64,000 bases of DNA, taken from NCBI RefSeq assembly GCF_008271745.1, contig NZ_VKKZ01000020.1, forward strand, positions 620,001 to 684,000, written 5' to 3'. Position 1 is the first letter of the stretch, and every line of letters begins with the position of its first letter. The translations under genes and the position numbers were made by a program. The notes under the pieces were generated by a model, which was given only the letters and a program-made list of their open reading frames with translations, had not been told where the DNA came from and did not search any database. This DNA comes from Rufibacter glacialis (lineage in GTDB: Bacteria > Bacteroidota > Bacteroidia > Cytophagales > Hymenobacteraceae). Shown piece by piece: positions 1 to 7,315 of the stretch.

Positions 1-846
1 CGCATCAGTATCATGGGTATCTGTAACAAGATAGCCGGTTCTGCCGCTCCTTTTATCTTAGGTAGTATCTTACTGGCAGGCGCCGATGACCTGGTAGCCG
101 GATTGGAGAACATGGACCTGGCGCAGAAAGCAGCCGGTCTGGATGCGCTTGCTTCGCGCGTGATCACTCCTTATCTGGTGATCACCGGTATTCTGGTAAT
201 CCTGGCGGTGTTCACCTATTTCTCAGGTCTGCCTGAAGTAGACACCGAGCAGGAGGACGAAACCGTAGCGGCCGCCAACACGGGCAAAACCAGCGTATTC
301 CAATTCCCTCACCTGGTGATTGGGGCATTGAGCTTGTTCCTGTACGTGGGCGTGGAAGTAATGGCCGGTGATACCGTGATCAGCTACGCCTCCAGCCAGG
401 GCATTCCCTTAGACGAAGCCACCCGCTTTACCACCTTCACCTTATGGGCCATGATTGCCGGTTACATTGTGGGAATTATTGCCATTCCAAAGTATTTGAC
501 TCAGCAGAAGGCTTTGCAGATCTGTGCCATTTTGGGAGTGGTTTTCACCTTATCGGCCATTTTCACCGAAGGGTATGTGTCTGTATTGAGCATTTCCTTG
601 CTGGGTATCGCTAACTCATTGATGTGGCCTGCTATTTTCCCGCTGGCCATTGCTGATCTGGGCCGCTTCACCAAAATGGGTTCTTCCCTCCTCATTATGG
701 GTATCGCTGGAGGCGCACTCCTTCCGCTTCTGTACGGTTTACTGGCTGACATCATCAATCCGCAGCAAGCTTACTGGATGATGGTACCGTGCTACCTGTT
801 TATCTGGTATTTCGCGGCCATTGGGTATAGAATCAGAACCCGGTAA
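1..846 (+). CDS. Sugar MFS transporter (FucP/GluP-like), C-terminal part
   Basis: The reading frame is open from the first base, so the gene begins outside the window and only its last 281 residues are seen. The segment beginning RISIMGICNKIAGSAAPFIL is typical of the FucP-like glucose/galactose/fucose:H+ symporters. After an early polar loop (EVDTEQEDETVAA) there are about six hydrophobic membrane segments ending at GYRIRTR. The protein should sit in the inner membrane and import a hexose; the exact sugar cannot be read from the sequence. A strong hairpin follows 43 bases after the stop. The only internal ATG near the edge (base 13) is not the real start, because family homology continues upstream of it. 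Confidence 0.85.
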   Translation, partial: RISIMGICNKIAGSAAPFILGSILLAGADDLVAGLENMDLAQKAAGLDALASRVITPYLVITGILVILAVFTYFSGLPEVDTEQEDETVAAANTGKTSVFQFPHLVIGALSLFLYVGVEVMAGDTVISYASSQGIPLDEATRFTTFTLWAMIAGYIVGIIAIPKYLTQQKALQICAILGVVFTLSAIFTEGYVSVLSISLLGIANSLMWPAIFPLAIADLGRFTKMGSSLLIMGIAGGALLPLLYGLLADIINPQQAYWMMVPCYLFIWYFAAIGYRIRTR

Positions 847-888
847 GTCCTTCCGTATTCAGCCTGCTTTTTGATAAGACGGCCAAAC

Positions 889-930
889 CCATAGAAAAAG
901 CCACCCCAACCCGGGTGGCTTTTTCTATGG
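889..930. terminator. Strong hairpin terminator after the sugar transporter
   Basis: A perfect 18-bp stem (889-906 with 913-930) around a 6-base loop. The stem carries an A-run on the left arm and a T-run on the right arm, so it can stop transcription in both directions. It ends transcription of the transporter before murB. Confidence 0.85.
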
Positions 931-964
931 TAACCAGGTCTGCCGTTTTCTCTGCGCATTTCCG

Positions 965-972
965 TACTTTTG
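965..972 (+). promoter_or_regulatory. Bacteroidota -7 box for murB
   Basis: TACTTTTG fits the Bacteroidota sigma-factor -7 consensus TAnnTTTG. Transcription would begin near base 979, 17 bases before the murB ATG. This excludes the upstream in-frame GTG at 915. No clear TTG element is seen at -33. Confidence 0.55.
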
Positions 973-995
973 CCCCACACTCAGCGTACCCGTTC

Positions 996-2015
996 ATGAT
1001 GATTCAAAAAGAGGCGTCTTTGCAGCCTTACAACACCTTTGGTATAGACGCAAAAGCCAGCCTTCTGGCAGAGTTCTCTTCGGTGGAAGAACTCCGGGAA
1101 CTCCTTCAAAACCCCGAGGTACAGGCCCTGCCTACGTTAGTCTTAGGAGGAGGCAGCAACGTGCTCTTCACCCAGGATGTGGAAGCAGCGGTGCTTTTAA
1201 ACCGGATCAAAGGCATTACCCAAACCCCAGAGGCAGACGGAAAACACGTGCTGGTTACCTCAGGCAGCGGCGAGACATGGCACGACCTGGTCCTTTACAC
1301 GCTGGAGAACGACCTGGGTGGGATTGAGAACCTGTCGCTTATTCCGGGAACGGTGGGCGCGGCTCCGCTTCAAAACATAGGCGCCTACGGCGTAGAGTTG
1401 AAAGACACTTTCCAATCATTGGAAGCCTTGGTAATGGCTACTGGGAACGTGGTCACCTTTAATAAAGAGCAATGCGGTTTTGGATACCGTGAAAGCGTCT
1501 TCAAGAAGGAAGCCAAAGGTCAGTTTATTGTCACCTCAGTTACGCTGCGGCTAACCAAAGAGCACCAGTTCAATACCTCCTACGGGGCTATCCAGGATAC
1601 CCTGGCCCAGCAACAGGTGAAGGAACTGAGCTTGAAAGCCATCAGTGAGGCGGTGTGCCACATCAGGAGAAGCAAATTACCAGACCCGGCCAAAATCGGG
1701 AATGCCGGCTCCTTTTTCAAAAACCCCGAGATTCCGCTGGCCCTGTTTGAAATTTTGAAATCACAGTACCCCGGCATCCCAGGCTACCCGGTTACCCCTG
1801 AAACCGTGAAAGTACCCGCCGGATGGCTCATTGAGCAATGCGGCTGGAAAGGCAAGGTATTGGGGGCTCATGGCGTGCACAAAGACCAGGCGCTGGTGCT
1901 GGTCAACTACGGCGGTGCCGCCGGAAATGACGTAAAAACCCTCGCCTACGAGATCATCACATCCGTAGAGGAGAAATTCGGCATCCGCCTTACCCCAGAG
2001 GTGAATATTATTTAA
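996..2015 (+). CDS. murB: UDP-N-acetylenolpyruvoylglucosamine reductase
   Basis: MurB uses NADPH and FAD to reduce UDP-GlcNAc-enolpyruvate to UDP-MurNAc, the second committed step of peptidoglycan synthesis in the cytoplasm. The 339-residue length fits the E. coli-type (type I) enzymes. Visible motifs are NTFGIDAKA at the N-terminus, LGGGSNVLF in the FAD-binding domain, IPGTVGAAPLQNIGAYG around the flavin, GYRESVFK, and NAGSFFKNP, whose Ser239 is the expected catalytic proton donor. The frame is open from a GTG at 915, but that codon lies inside the upstream terminator and before the promoter, so the ATG at 996 (or the next ATG at 999) is chosen. The gene stands alone. Confidence 0.96.
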   Translation: MMIQKEASLQPYNTFGIDAKASLLAEFSSVEELRELLQNPEVQALPTLVLGGGSNVLFTQDVEAAVLLNRIKGITQTPEADGKHVLVTSGSGETWHDLVLYTLENDLGGIENLSLIPGTVGAAPLQNIGAYGVELKDTFQSLEALVMATGNVVTFNKEQCGFGYRESVFKKEAKGQFIVTSVTLRLTKEHQFNTSYGAIQDTLAQQQVKELSLKAISEAVCHIRRSKLPDPAKIGNAGSFFKNPEIPLALFEILKSQYPGIPGYPVTPETVKVPAGWLIEQCGWKGKVLGAHGVHKDQALVLVNYGGAAGNDVKTLAYEIITSVEEKFGIRLTPEVNII

Positions 2016-2516
2016 GGAGCTAGACAAAACCCAAACCTTTTCCTAATTGAAAGATTTCTTCTTCCAGGTATTTTGTAAAGGTCTTGGTGGCGAATTATTC
2101 AGAATTTTATTTTCCACCATTACCGTTCGCTACCAAGATCCTTTCAGGATGACAAAGGAGAAAGGTGAAGGAAAACAGGGGTTGAAAACAGGAAGAAACT
2201 CAGCTGTGCGTAGAGTTAGCTCTGCTGTCCGCTCAGTTGTGCGTAGAGTTAGCGGCAGCGCTCTATGCACAATTGAACCGCCAATCTCCAGATTGGCATG
2301 CTGTTACAAACAGGTACAAGCGCTTCTTCCATTCCATTATAGAAAGTACCCAAAGCCTTTTCAGAATGACAAAAAAGCAGGGTAACGAGTAAAAAGTACA
2401 GTTAGAACCTGATGCACAGATTAAAAAACAGAGAGGGGAGCCAGTTTTCACTGGCTCCCCTCTCTGTTTAATCCGTTTCAAGCCTGATTCCTAAAAACCA
2501 AGGTCAAAACCACCTA
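2016..2516. other. Intergenic region between convergent murB and mutS2
   Basis: No credible gene. It holds a short degenerate duplication (GTGCGTAGAGTTAGC occurs near 2207 and again near 2239) and two similar copies of a motif like CTTTCAGGATGACAAA (about 2143 and 2358), which look like remains of a dispersed repeat. A terminator lies at its right end. Confidence 0.6.
2426..2469. terminator. Bidirectional terminator, murB / mutS2
   Basis: A perfect 19-bp stem (2426-2444 with 2451-2469) with a 6-base loop, flanked by A and T runs. It lies between the converging murB and mutS2 genes and can serve both. Confidence 0.85.
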
Positions 2517-4925
2517 TTACTTCAACACTATCACGGACACGCCGTCACCGCCGCGCTCTACGTGCTCATCACTTACGCTGGCTACTTCGCGCAGGGTGCG
2601 CACGTAATCCCGGATGATCATCTTCAGGATGCCGTTTCCGCGCCCGTGGATGATCTTCACCTCGGGCATGCCCAGCATGATGGCATCATCCATGAAATTC
2701 ATCACGGTGGTCAGGGATTCCTCGGCGCGTTGGCCGCGTACGTCCAGCGTGTACTGGAAATCAGCCATGCGCTGTGTCACATCCAGGCCTCTGGATGGTA
2801 CCGTGGCGGTGGCCAGTTCCTTTTCCTTCTTCGCCTTTTCACGCACCACGGTTGGGTCTGGGCGCTCCAGTTTCTCCAGCTTCACAATGGTCTTCAAGCC
2901 CCCGAAGCTCACTTCCGCGGTCTTGCCTTTGATAGCCAGCAGCTCGCCTACCGAATCTTGGCCAATCAACGCTACCCGTTCACCGGGTTGTAAAGGTCCG
3001 GTAGGCACTGAGCCATTGCGTTTGAACACCGGTTTAGGTTCAGGAATCAGCTTTTCTTTAAACGTCTCTAATTCCTGGCGTGCTACCTTGGTCTGCTCTT
3101 TGTCAGCCTGGCTGCGCTTGATCTGCTCAATAGTACTCTCAATTTGCTGGTTCGCATCTTTCAAGAGCAGCTTGGCCTGACCTTTGGCAGTCCGGATGAT
3201 GTCCTGCTTGCTTTCCTCCAGGTGCTGCTTGAGGGCAGTATACTCTTCTACCTGTTTCTGCAGTTTCCGCTCATGCTTGGCTGCCGCGATGTTACGGCGC
3301 TCCAGGTCGGTTTTCTCCTGTTCCAGTTGCTCAAGCAATTTGTCGTAGCGTATCTTCTCCTTCCCTACCAGGGTACCCGCCTTGTCAATGATGTGCTTCG
3401 GCAAGCCGATTTTACGGGCGATCTCCAGGGCGAAGGAAGAACCGGGTTTGCCTATCTCCAGTTGGTAGAGCGGTTGCAGTTCAGCGGGGTTGTAACGCAT
3501 GGCCCCGTTTACAATGCCATCGTTCTTCTCCGCGAAGTTCTTCAGGTTGGTGTAGTGGGTGGTGATCACGCCAAACACTTTCTGCTGGTGCAACTGGCCT
3601 AACACGGCCTCGGCAATGGCCCCGCCCAGGGCGGGCTCCGTACCCGTCCCGAACTCATCAATCAGCACCAATGACTTCTTATCTGCCAGCAACACGAACT
3701 GCTTCATGTTCTGCAAGTGGGAGCTGTAAGTACTCAAGTCATTCTCAATGGATTGTTCATCGCCCATGTCCAGGAACACGTCACTGAACAGGCCGGCCTC
3801 TGAACCTTCTTCCACCGGAATCAACAGACCGCACTGCAGCATGTACTGCAAGAGGCCAGCCGTTTTCATGGCCACGGATTTACCCCCGGCATTGGGACCC
3901 GAGATCAACAGGATACGCTGTTCCTGATCCAGTTCCAGCGACAAAGGCACGGCTTTCTTGCCCTGTGCCTGCAAGGTAAGGTGCAAAATGGGGTGCCGGG
4001 CGTTCTTCCATTTCATGACCGGCCGCTTTTGCAGCTCCGGCATGATGGCACCCAGTTTATTGGCCACCACCGATTTGGCCCTGATAAAGTCCAGCAAAGA
4101 CAGGAATTGGTACGCTTTGCGCAAGCCCGGCAGGTGGTGCCGCACCTGGTTTGTGACCGCGGTCAGTAACCGGATCAGTTCGCGGTGGTAGGCGTTCTCC
4201 AGGTCTTTGATGTCATTGTTCAGTTCAAAGACGCTTTCGGGCTCCAGGAAAACGGTCTGGCCCGTGGCCGATTCATCATGGATCAACCCTTTGATGCGGC
4301 GCTTGTACTCGGCAATGACCGGGATCACCAAACGGCCACCCCGAATGGTAGGCTCGGCATCTCCAGGCGTCCAGCCTTCGTTCTTGGCGTGGCGCAGGAT
4401 GCTGCTGATGGTCTTCCGGAGCTGCGTCTGTTGCCCGATCAGGTCGCGCTTCACCCGTTGTAGTTCCGGCGAGGCATCATCTTTCACGTGGCCGTTGTCG
4501 TCTACCAGTTTCTCCAGCGACGCCACCAAGGCACGGTCTACCTCCACGCCTTCGGTTAAGGCCTTGAGGGTGGGGTATTCGCCTTCCTCCGACTCCACAA
4601 AGAAGCCCAGGGCTTGACGGATGGCCCGCAAGGACATCTTCACCTCAAACACGCCGCGCACCTCCAGGAACGCCCCTTCCAAAGAAGCGCGGTTCAGGTG
4701 CTCGGTGACGTCAAAGTAATAGCTGGCGGGGAAATCCTCGCCGGAGCGCAGGATATTGGCGAACTCATGCGTTTGCAGTAACAGGCGCTGCACCAGGTCA
4801 AAGCGGTCCAGGAAAGACACGCGCTCCACGAACTTCCGCCCCAGCGGACTCAGGCACGCCTCAGACAACATCTCCCGAATTTGGGTAAACCCTATTTTCT
4901 GCTCAAAATTTGATGGATATATCAA
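2517..4925 (-). CDS. mutS2: Endonuclease MutS2
   Basis: A MutS2 family protein, about 802 residues. It has a MutS core and clamp with long coiled-coil helices, an ABC-type ATPase and a C-terminal Smr nuclease domain. The Walker A motif reads SGPNAGGKS and the Walker B region LVLIDEFGTGTEP. The Smr domain shows LDVRG and HGRGNG. The family acts on recombination intermediates or on collided ribosomes; which role applies here cannot be told. The frame is open to an ATG at 4988, but that ATG lies upstream of a good -7 box (4975-4982) and would add 21 polar residues not typical of the family. The TTG at 4925, giving the usual IYPSNFEQKIGF start, is preferred. Confidence 0.93.
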   Translation of the reverse strand: MIYPSNFEQKIGFTQIREMLSEACLSPLGRKFVERVSFLDRFDLVQRLLLQTHEFANILRSGEDFPASYYFDVTEHLNRASLEGAFLEVRGVFEVKMSLRAIRQALGFFVESEEGEYPTLKALTEGVEVDRALVASLEKLVDDNGHVKDDASPELQRVKRDLIGQQTQLRKTISSILRHAKNEGWTPGDAEPTIRGGRLVIPVIAEYKRRIKGLIHDESATGQTVFLEPESVFELNNDIKDLENAYHRELIRLLTAVTNQVRHHLPGLRKAYQFLSLLDFIRAKSVVANKLGAIMPELQKRPVMKWKNARHPILHLTLQAQGKKAVPLSLELDQEQRILLISGPNAGGKSVAMKTAGLLQYMLQCGLLIPVEEGSEAGLFSDVFLDMGDEQSIENDLSTYSSHLQNMKQFVLLADKKSLVLIDEFGTGTEPALGGAIAEAVLGQLHQQKVFGVITTHYTNLKNFAEKNDGIVNGAMRYNPAELQPLYQLEIGKPGSSFALEIARKIGLPKHIIDKAGTLVGKEKIRYDKLLEQLEQEKTDLERRNIAAAKHERKLQKQVEEYTALKQHLEESKQDIIRTAKGQAKLLLKDANQQIESTIEQIKRSQADKEQTKVARQELETFKEKLIPEPKPVFKRNGSVPTGPLQPGERVALIGQDSVGELLAIKGKTAEVSFGGLKTIVKLEKLERPDPTVVREKAKKEKELATATVPSRGLDVTQRMADFQYTLDVRGQRAEESLTTVMNFMDDAIMLGMPEVKIIHGRGNGILKMIIRDYVRTLREVASVSDEHVERGGDGVSVIVLK

Positions 4926-4974
4926 GTCTCTTCTTTTTCTAGTTTTATTTTTTTCTGCTTCTGGCCCGCTTTTA

Positions 4975-4982
4975 CAAAAGTA
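4975..4982 (-). promoter_or_regulatory. Bacteroidota -7 box for mutS2
   Basis: Reading on the minus strand, TACTTTTG matches TAnnTTTG. Transcription would start near 4968, downstream of the first in-frame ATG (4988), which supports the TTG start at 4925. The -33 element is not obvious. Confidence 0.5.
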
Positions 4983-5100
4983 GCGCAAATACGGGATTGG
5001 GTAGCATTTCAGAACACCTCGCTGCCCCGGTATGTTCCGTGACGCCTAAGAATTATTCAGGCACTCCTAACTTAACATATATTTCCACCTAAAGACACCA

Positions 5101-5880
5101 TCAGAACTTTTCCTCTATCCCCAAGCCAAACAGCGCGTAGTCATATTTCACTGGATCTGCGGGATCATACTGGCGCAGGTTCTGGGTAAGTTCCTCGGCC
5201 ATGGCCCAGTCTGATTGGGTGCGTTGGATAATGCCTAGTCTGCGGGCCACGCGCTGCACGTGCACATCACAGGGGCAAACCAGATCTGCAGCAGACATTT
5301 GGTTCCAGATCCCGAAATCTACTCCGGCCTTATCCTGGCGGACCATCCAGCGCAGGTACATGTTAATGCGTTTACACGCTGATTTCTTGGTCGGGGTGGA
5401 AATGTGCTTCCGGGTACGGTGAGGAGCCTCCGGCAACGAGAACACGAGGTTGTAAAAGTGCTCCAGCCGGGCTTTCTGAGTGGCTAGCGGTACGGCCCCC
5501 TCTCCCATGAATGCCTCCTCCAAACTTTCATGCCGCTCATAAAACCACCGGAAGAAATGGACCAGGTACAGCAAATCAGTGTCATTGAAGGTGCGGTGCT
5601 TGAAGCCGAGGAGTTGTTTCAGGTCCTCGTCCTGGTGCTGCGTGATGAACTGGTAGGGCGCGTGGTCCATGCGTTGCAGCAATTGGTGGCATTTGCTGAT
5701 AATGGTCTTGCGCTGCCCCCAGGCCAGAATGGCCGCAAAGAACCCGGCAATCTCTATGTCCTGCTTCTGGGTGAACAAATGCGGGATAGAGACCGGGTCA
5801 TGCGGAATGAAGTCTGGGGTGTTGTACCGCCGGAAGCGGTCTTCCAGTAAAGCTTCTAGTTGGGCATGGCTATAGGTCAT
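5101..5880 (-). CDS. TIGR02757 / DUF2400 family protein
   Basis: A 259-residue cytoplasmic protein of the TIGR02757 (DUF2400) family, found widely in Bacteroidota. The family is thought to have a fold like helix-hairpin-helix DNA glycosylases, but its function is not established. Seen here are FFAAILAWGQRKTI near the N-terminus, a region of conserved basic residues (KKSACKRINMYLRWMVR) and CDVHVQRVARRLG. The frame is open to an ATG at 5946, but the upstream 22 residues are hydrophobic and unlike the family; MTYSHAQLEALL at 5880 is the usual start. It lies about 175 bases upstream of mutS2 on the same strand. A shared DNA-metabolism role is possible but only suggested by position. Confidence 0.85.
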   Translation of the reverse strand: MTYSHAQLEALLEDRFRRYNTPDFIPHDPVSIPHLFTQKQDIEIAGFFAAILAWGQRKTIISKCHQLLQRMDHAPYQFITQHQDEDLKQLLGFKHRTFNDTDLLYLVHFFRWFYERHESLEEAFMGEGAVPLATQKARLEHFYNLVFSLPEAPHRTRKHISTPTKKSACKRINMYLRWMVRQDKAGVDFGIWNQMSAADLVCPCDVHVQRVARRLGIIQRTQSDWAMAEELTQNLRQYDPADPVKYDYALFGLGIEEKF

Positions 5881-5986
5881 GAAGGGCAATTGGGTAAATC
5901 CACTGGGTAAGAAACAGAAAAGGGGTGGTTTGGTTAAAAATAACAAGAAACTCCTTTTAGCCGGAAGAGCAGTTTTCCCTGTTTAA

Positions 5987-6044
5987 ATGGAAAAAGAGGC
6001 AAAAAACGGTTCCTAAGGAAGTCCCGTTTTTTGCCTCTTTCCAT
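5987..6044. terminator. Terminator downstream of the LysM gene
   Basis: A stem of about 21 bp (5987-6009 with 6024-6044, a 2-base bulge in the A-run) around a 14-base loop. A- and T-rich arms give terminator character on both strands. Confidence 0.8.
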
Positions 6045-6061
6045 CAAAAATTAGAGAAAAC

Positions 6062-7048
6062 CTAAGGCATGTAAGACACTTCTACTCTGAAGCGTTTATC
6101 TACGGCTCCAATCTGCTGGCAGGCTTTCTTGGACAGTTTCACCAACACTTTGTCATTGTCACCGGTAGCGGGCAGCTTGCCAATCACACGCACGTACACG
6201 GTCTGGTCGTTCATGGGGTTTTTCACCGCCATGATGGTGCCTACCGGGGCGGTTTTGTGCAGGGCCAGGAATTTATTGGCGTCGGTGCGGGTCTCAATCT
6301 GTTCGGCCATGCCGCTCTCATTCACTCGAGACACATATTCTGTGGTTTTGGCTACGGGCCTCTCTTCTGCGCTATCTGGTTTAGGGGCAGTCGCCGCAGG
6401 TTTGGCTGGCGTGATGGGCTTGGCCGTGGTGGCCACTGCTGGCGTGGTGGCGGGGGTGTTCACCGCTTTTTTAGGGGCGGTAACCACGTCATCAGTCTCT
6501 GGGGTATATACCTTGGCGCTGGCGGCGGCTTGGTTAGGGGCTTTTTCGCCCACGCCCACAATCAGGCTCTGGCCTACCTTCACCGTGGAAGCGGTCAGGT
6601 TGTTCCACTTCTTCAGATCGTCAATGCTCACATTATGCTGGTTGGCGATGGAGAAAAGCGTCTGACGGGCCTGTACTGTGTGGCGCTTGTTTCCCTTGGC
6701 GTCTACCTCATAGGTACGGTTCGCCGCCGGACTGGCCACCGGTTCCGGGGAAGCAGCGGCTGCTGAAGCGGTACCAGAGGCGCCCGGTCTCAAAGGAATA
6801 AGCACCGTCTGCCCTACTACCAGGGCCTTGTCCACGTTCTTGTTGGCTTCCACAATCTTCGCCACGGCCACCCCGTATTTGCGGGCCAGCGCATAGAGGG
6901 TCTCCCCTGGGGTCACCTTATGGGTGATGTAGGTTTTCCCGTTCTGGGTTTTGATTCCGGTGGAATCACGGAGGAACAAAGTCTCAGCAGAGGCGGCACT
7001 GTATGAAAACAGAGCACAACCTAACACAAACACAAACTTCTTTAACAT
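6062..7048 (-). CDS. LysM protein with C-terminal RlpA-like domain
   Basis: A 328-residue exported envelope protein. Residues 1-21 form a signal peptide ending SAASA. Two LysM peptidoglycan-binding repeats follow: about 43-88 (HKVTPGETLYALARKYGV) and about 121-165 (HTVQARQTLFSIANQHNV). A low-complexity Ala/Pro/Thr/Lys linker spans about 170-235. The last 90 residues (ALHKTAPVGTIMAVKNP, then VRVIGKLPATGDNDKVLVKL) resemble the double-psi beta-barrel of RlpA lytic transglycosylases. The family's catalytic Asp in the IDLS motif is replaced by Lys (VKLS), so it may bind rather than cut glycan. It is monocistronic and ends at a strong terminator. Confidence 0.85.
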   Translation of the reverse strand: MLKKFVFVLGCALFSYSAASAETLFLRDSTGIKTQNGKTYITHKVTPGETLYALARKYGVAVAKIVEANKNVDKALVVGQTVLIPLRPGASGTASAAAASPEPVASPAANRTYEVDAKGNKRHTVQARQTLFSIANQHNVSIDDLKKWNNLTASTVKVGQSLIVGVGEKAPNQAAASAKVYTPETDDVVTAPKKAVNTPATTPAVATTAKPITPAKPAATAPKPDSAEERPVAKTTEYVSRVNESGMAEQIETRTDANKFLALHKTAPVGTIMAVKNPMNDQTVYVRVIGKLPATGDNDKVLVKLSKKACQQIGAVDKRFRVEVSYMP

Positions 7049-7315
7049 GGACTCTATTTCAATTAGCTAATACAACATAAAGGGCAGGCTTTGGGGCAAA
7101 GGCCTCCGCAGAAACGTCTTGCCCTCCCCAACAACGGGAGTTTCATACAACCAACGGCACCTCCCAGCCTATCTTTAAACGGCCAAAACCCTTGCGGGGG
7201 TGTAAGTTACCAAAAAAGTTAGAAACCTTCTTCCCTGCATTTCCGTTTAGAGGCCGCTTTGCCACGTCTTGCTTCTGCCGGGGGCTGTTTTTTGCTTCCT
7301 TTGCAGAAATCGGGC

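Noticed and set aside
915-995. Longer murB start at GTG 915
   Set aside because: The codon is inside the terminator hairpin and upstream of the -7 box TACTTTTG.
2047-2385. Open frame of 112 residues after murB
   Set aside because: Begins with a non-ATG codon, is composed of repeat-derived Arg/Val/Ser runs, and lies in a repeat-bearing gap with no promoter.
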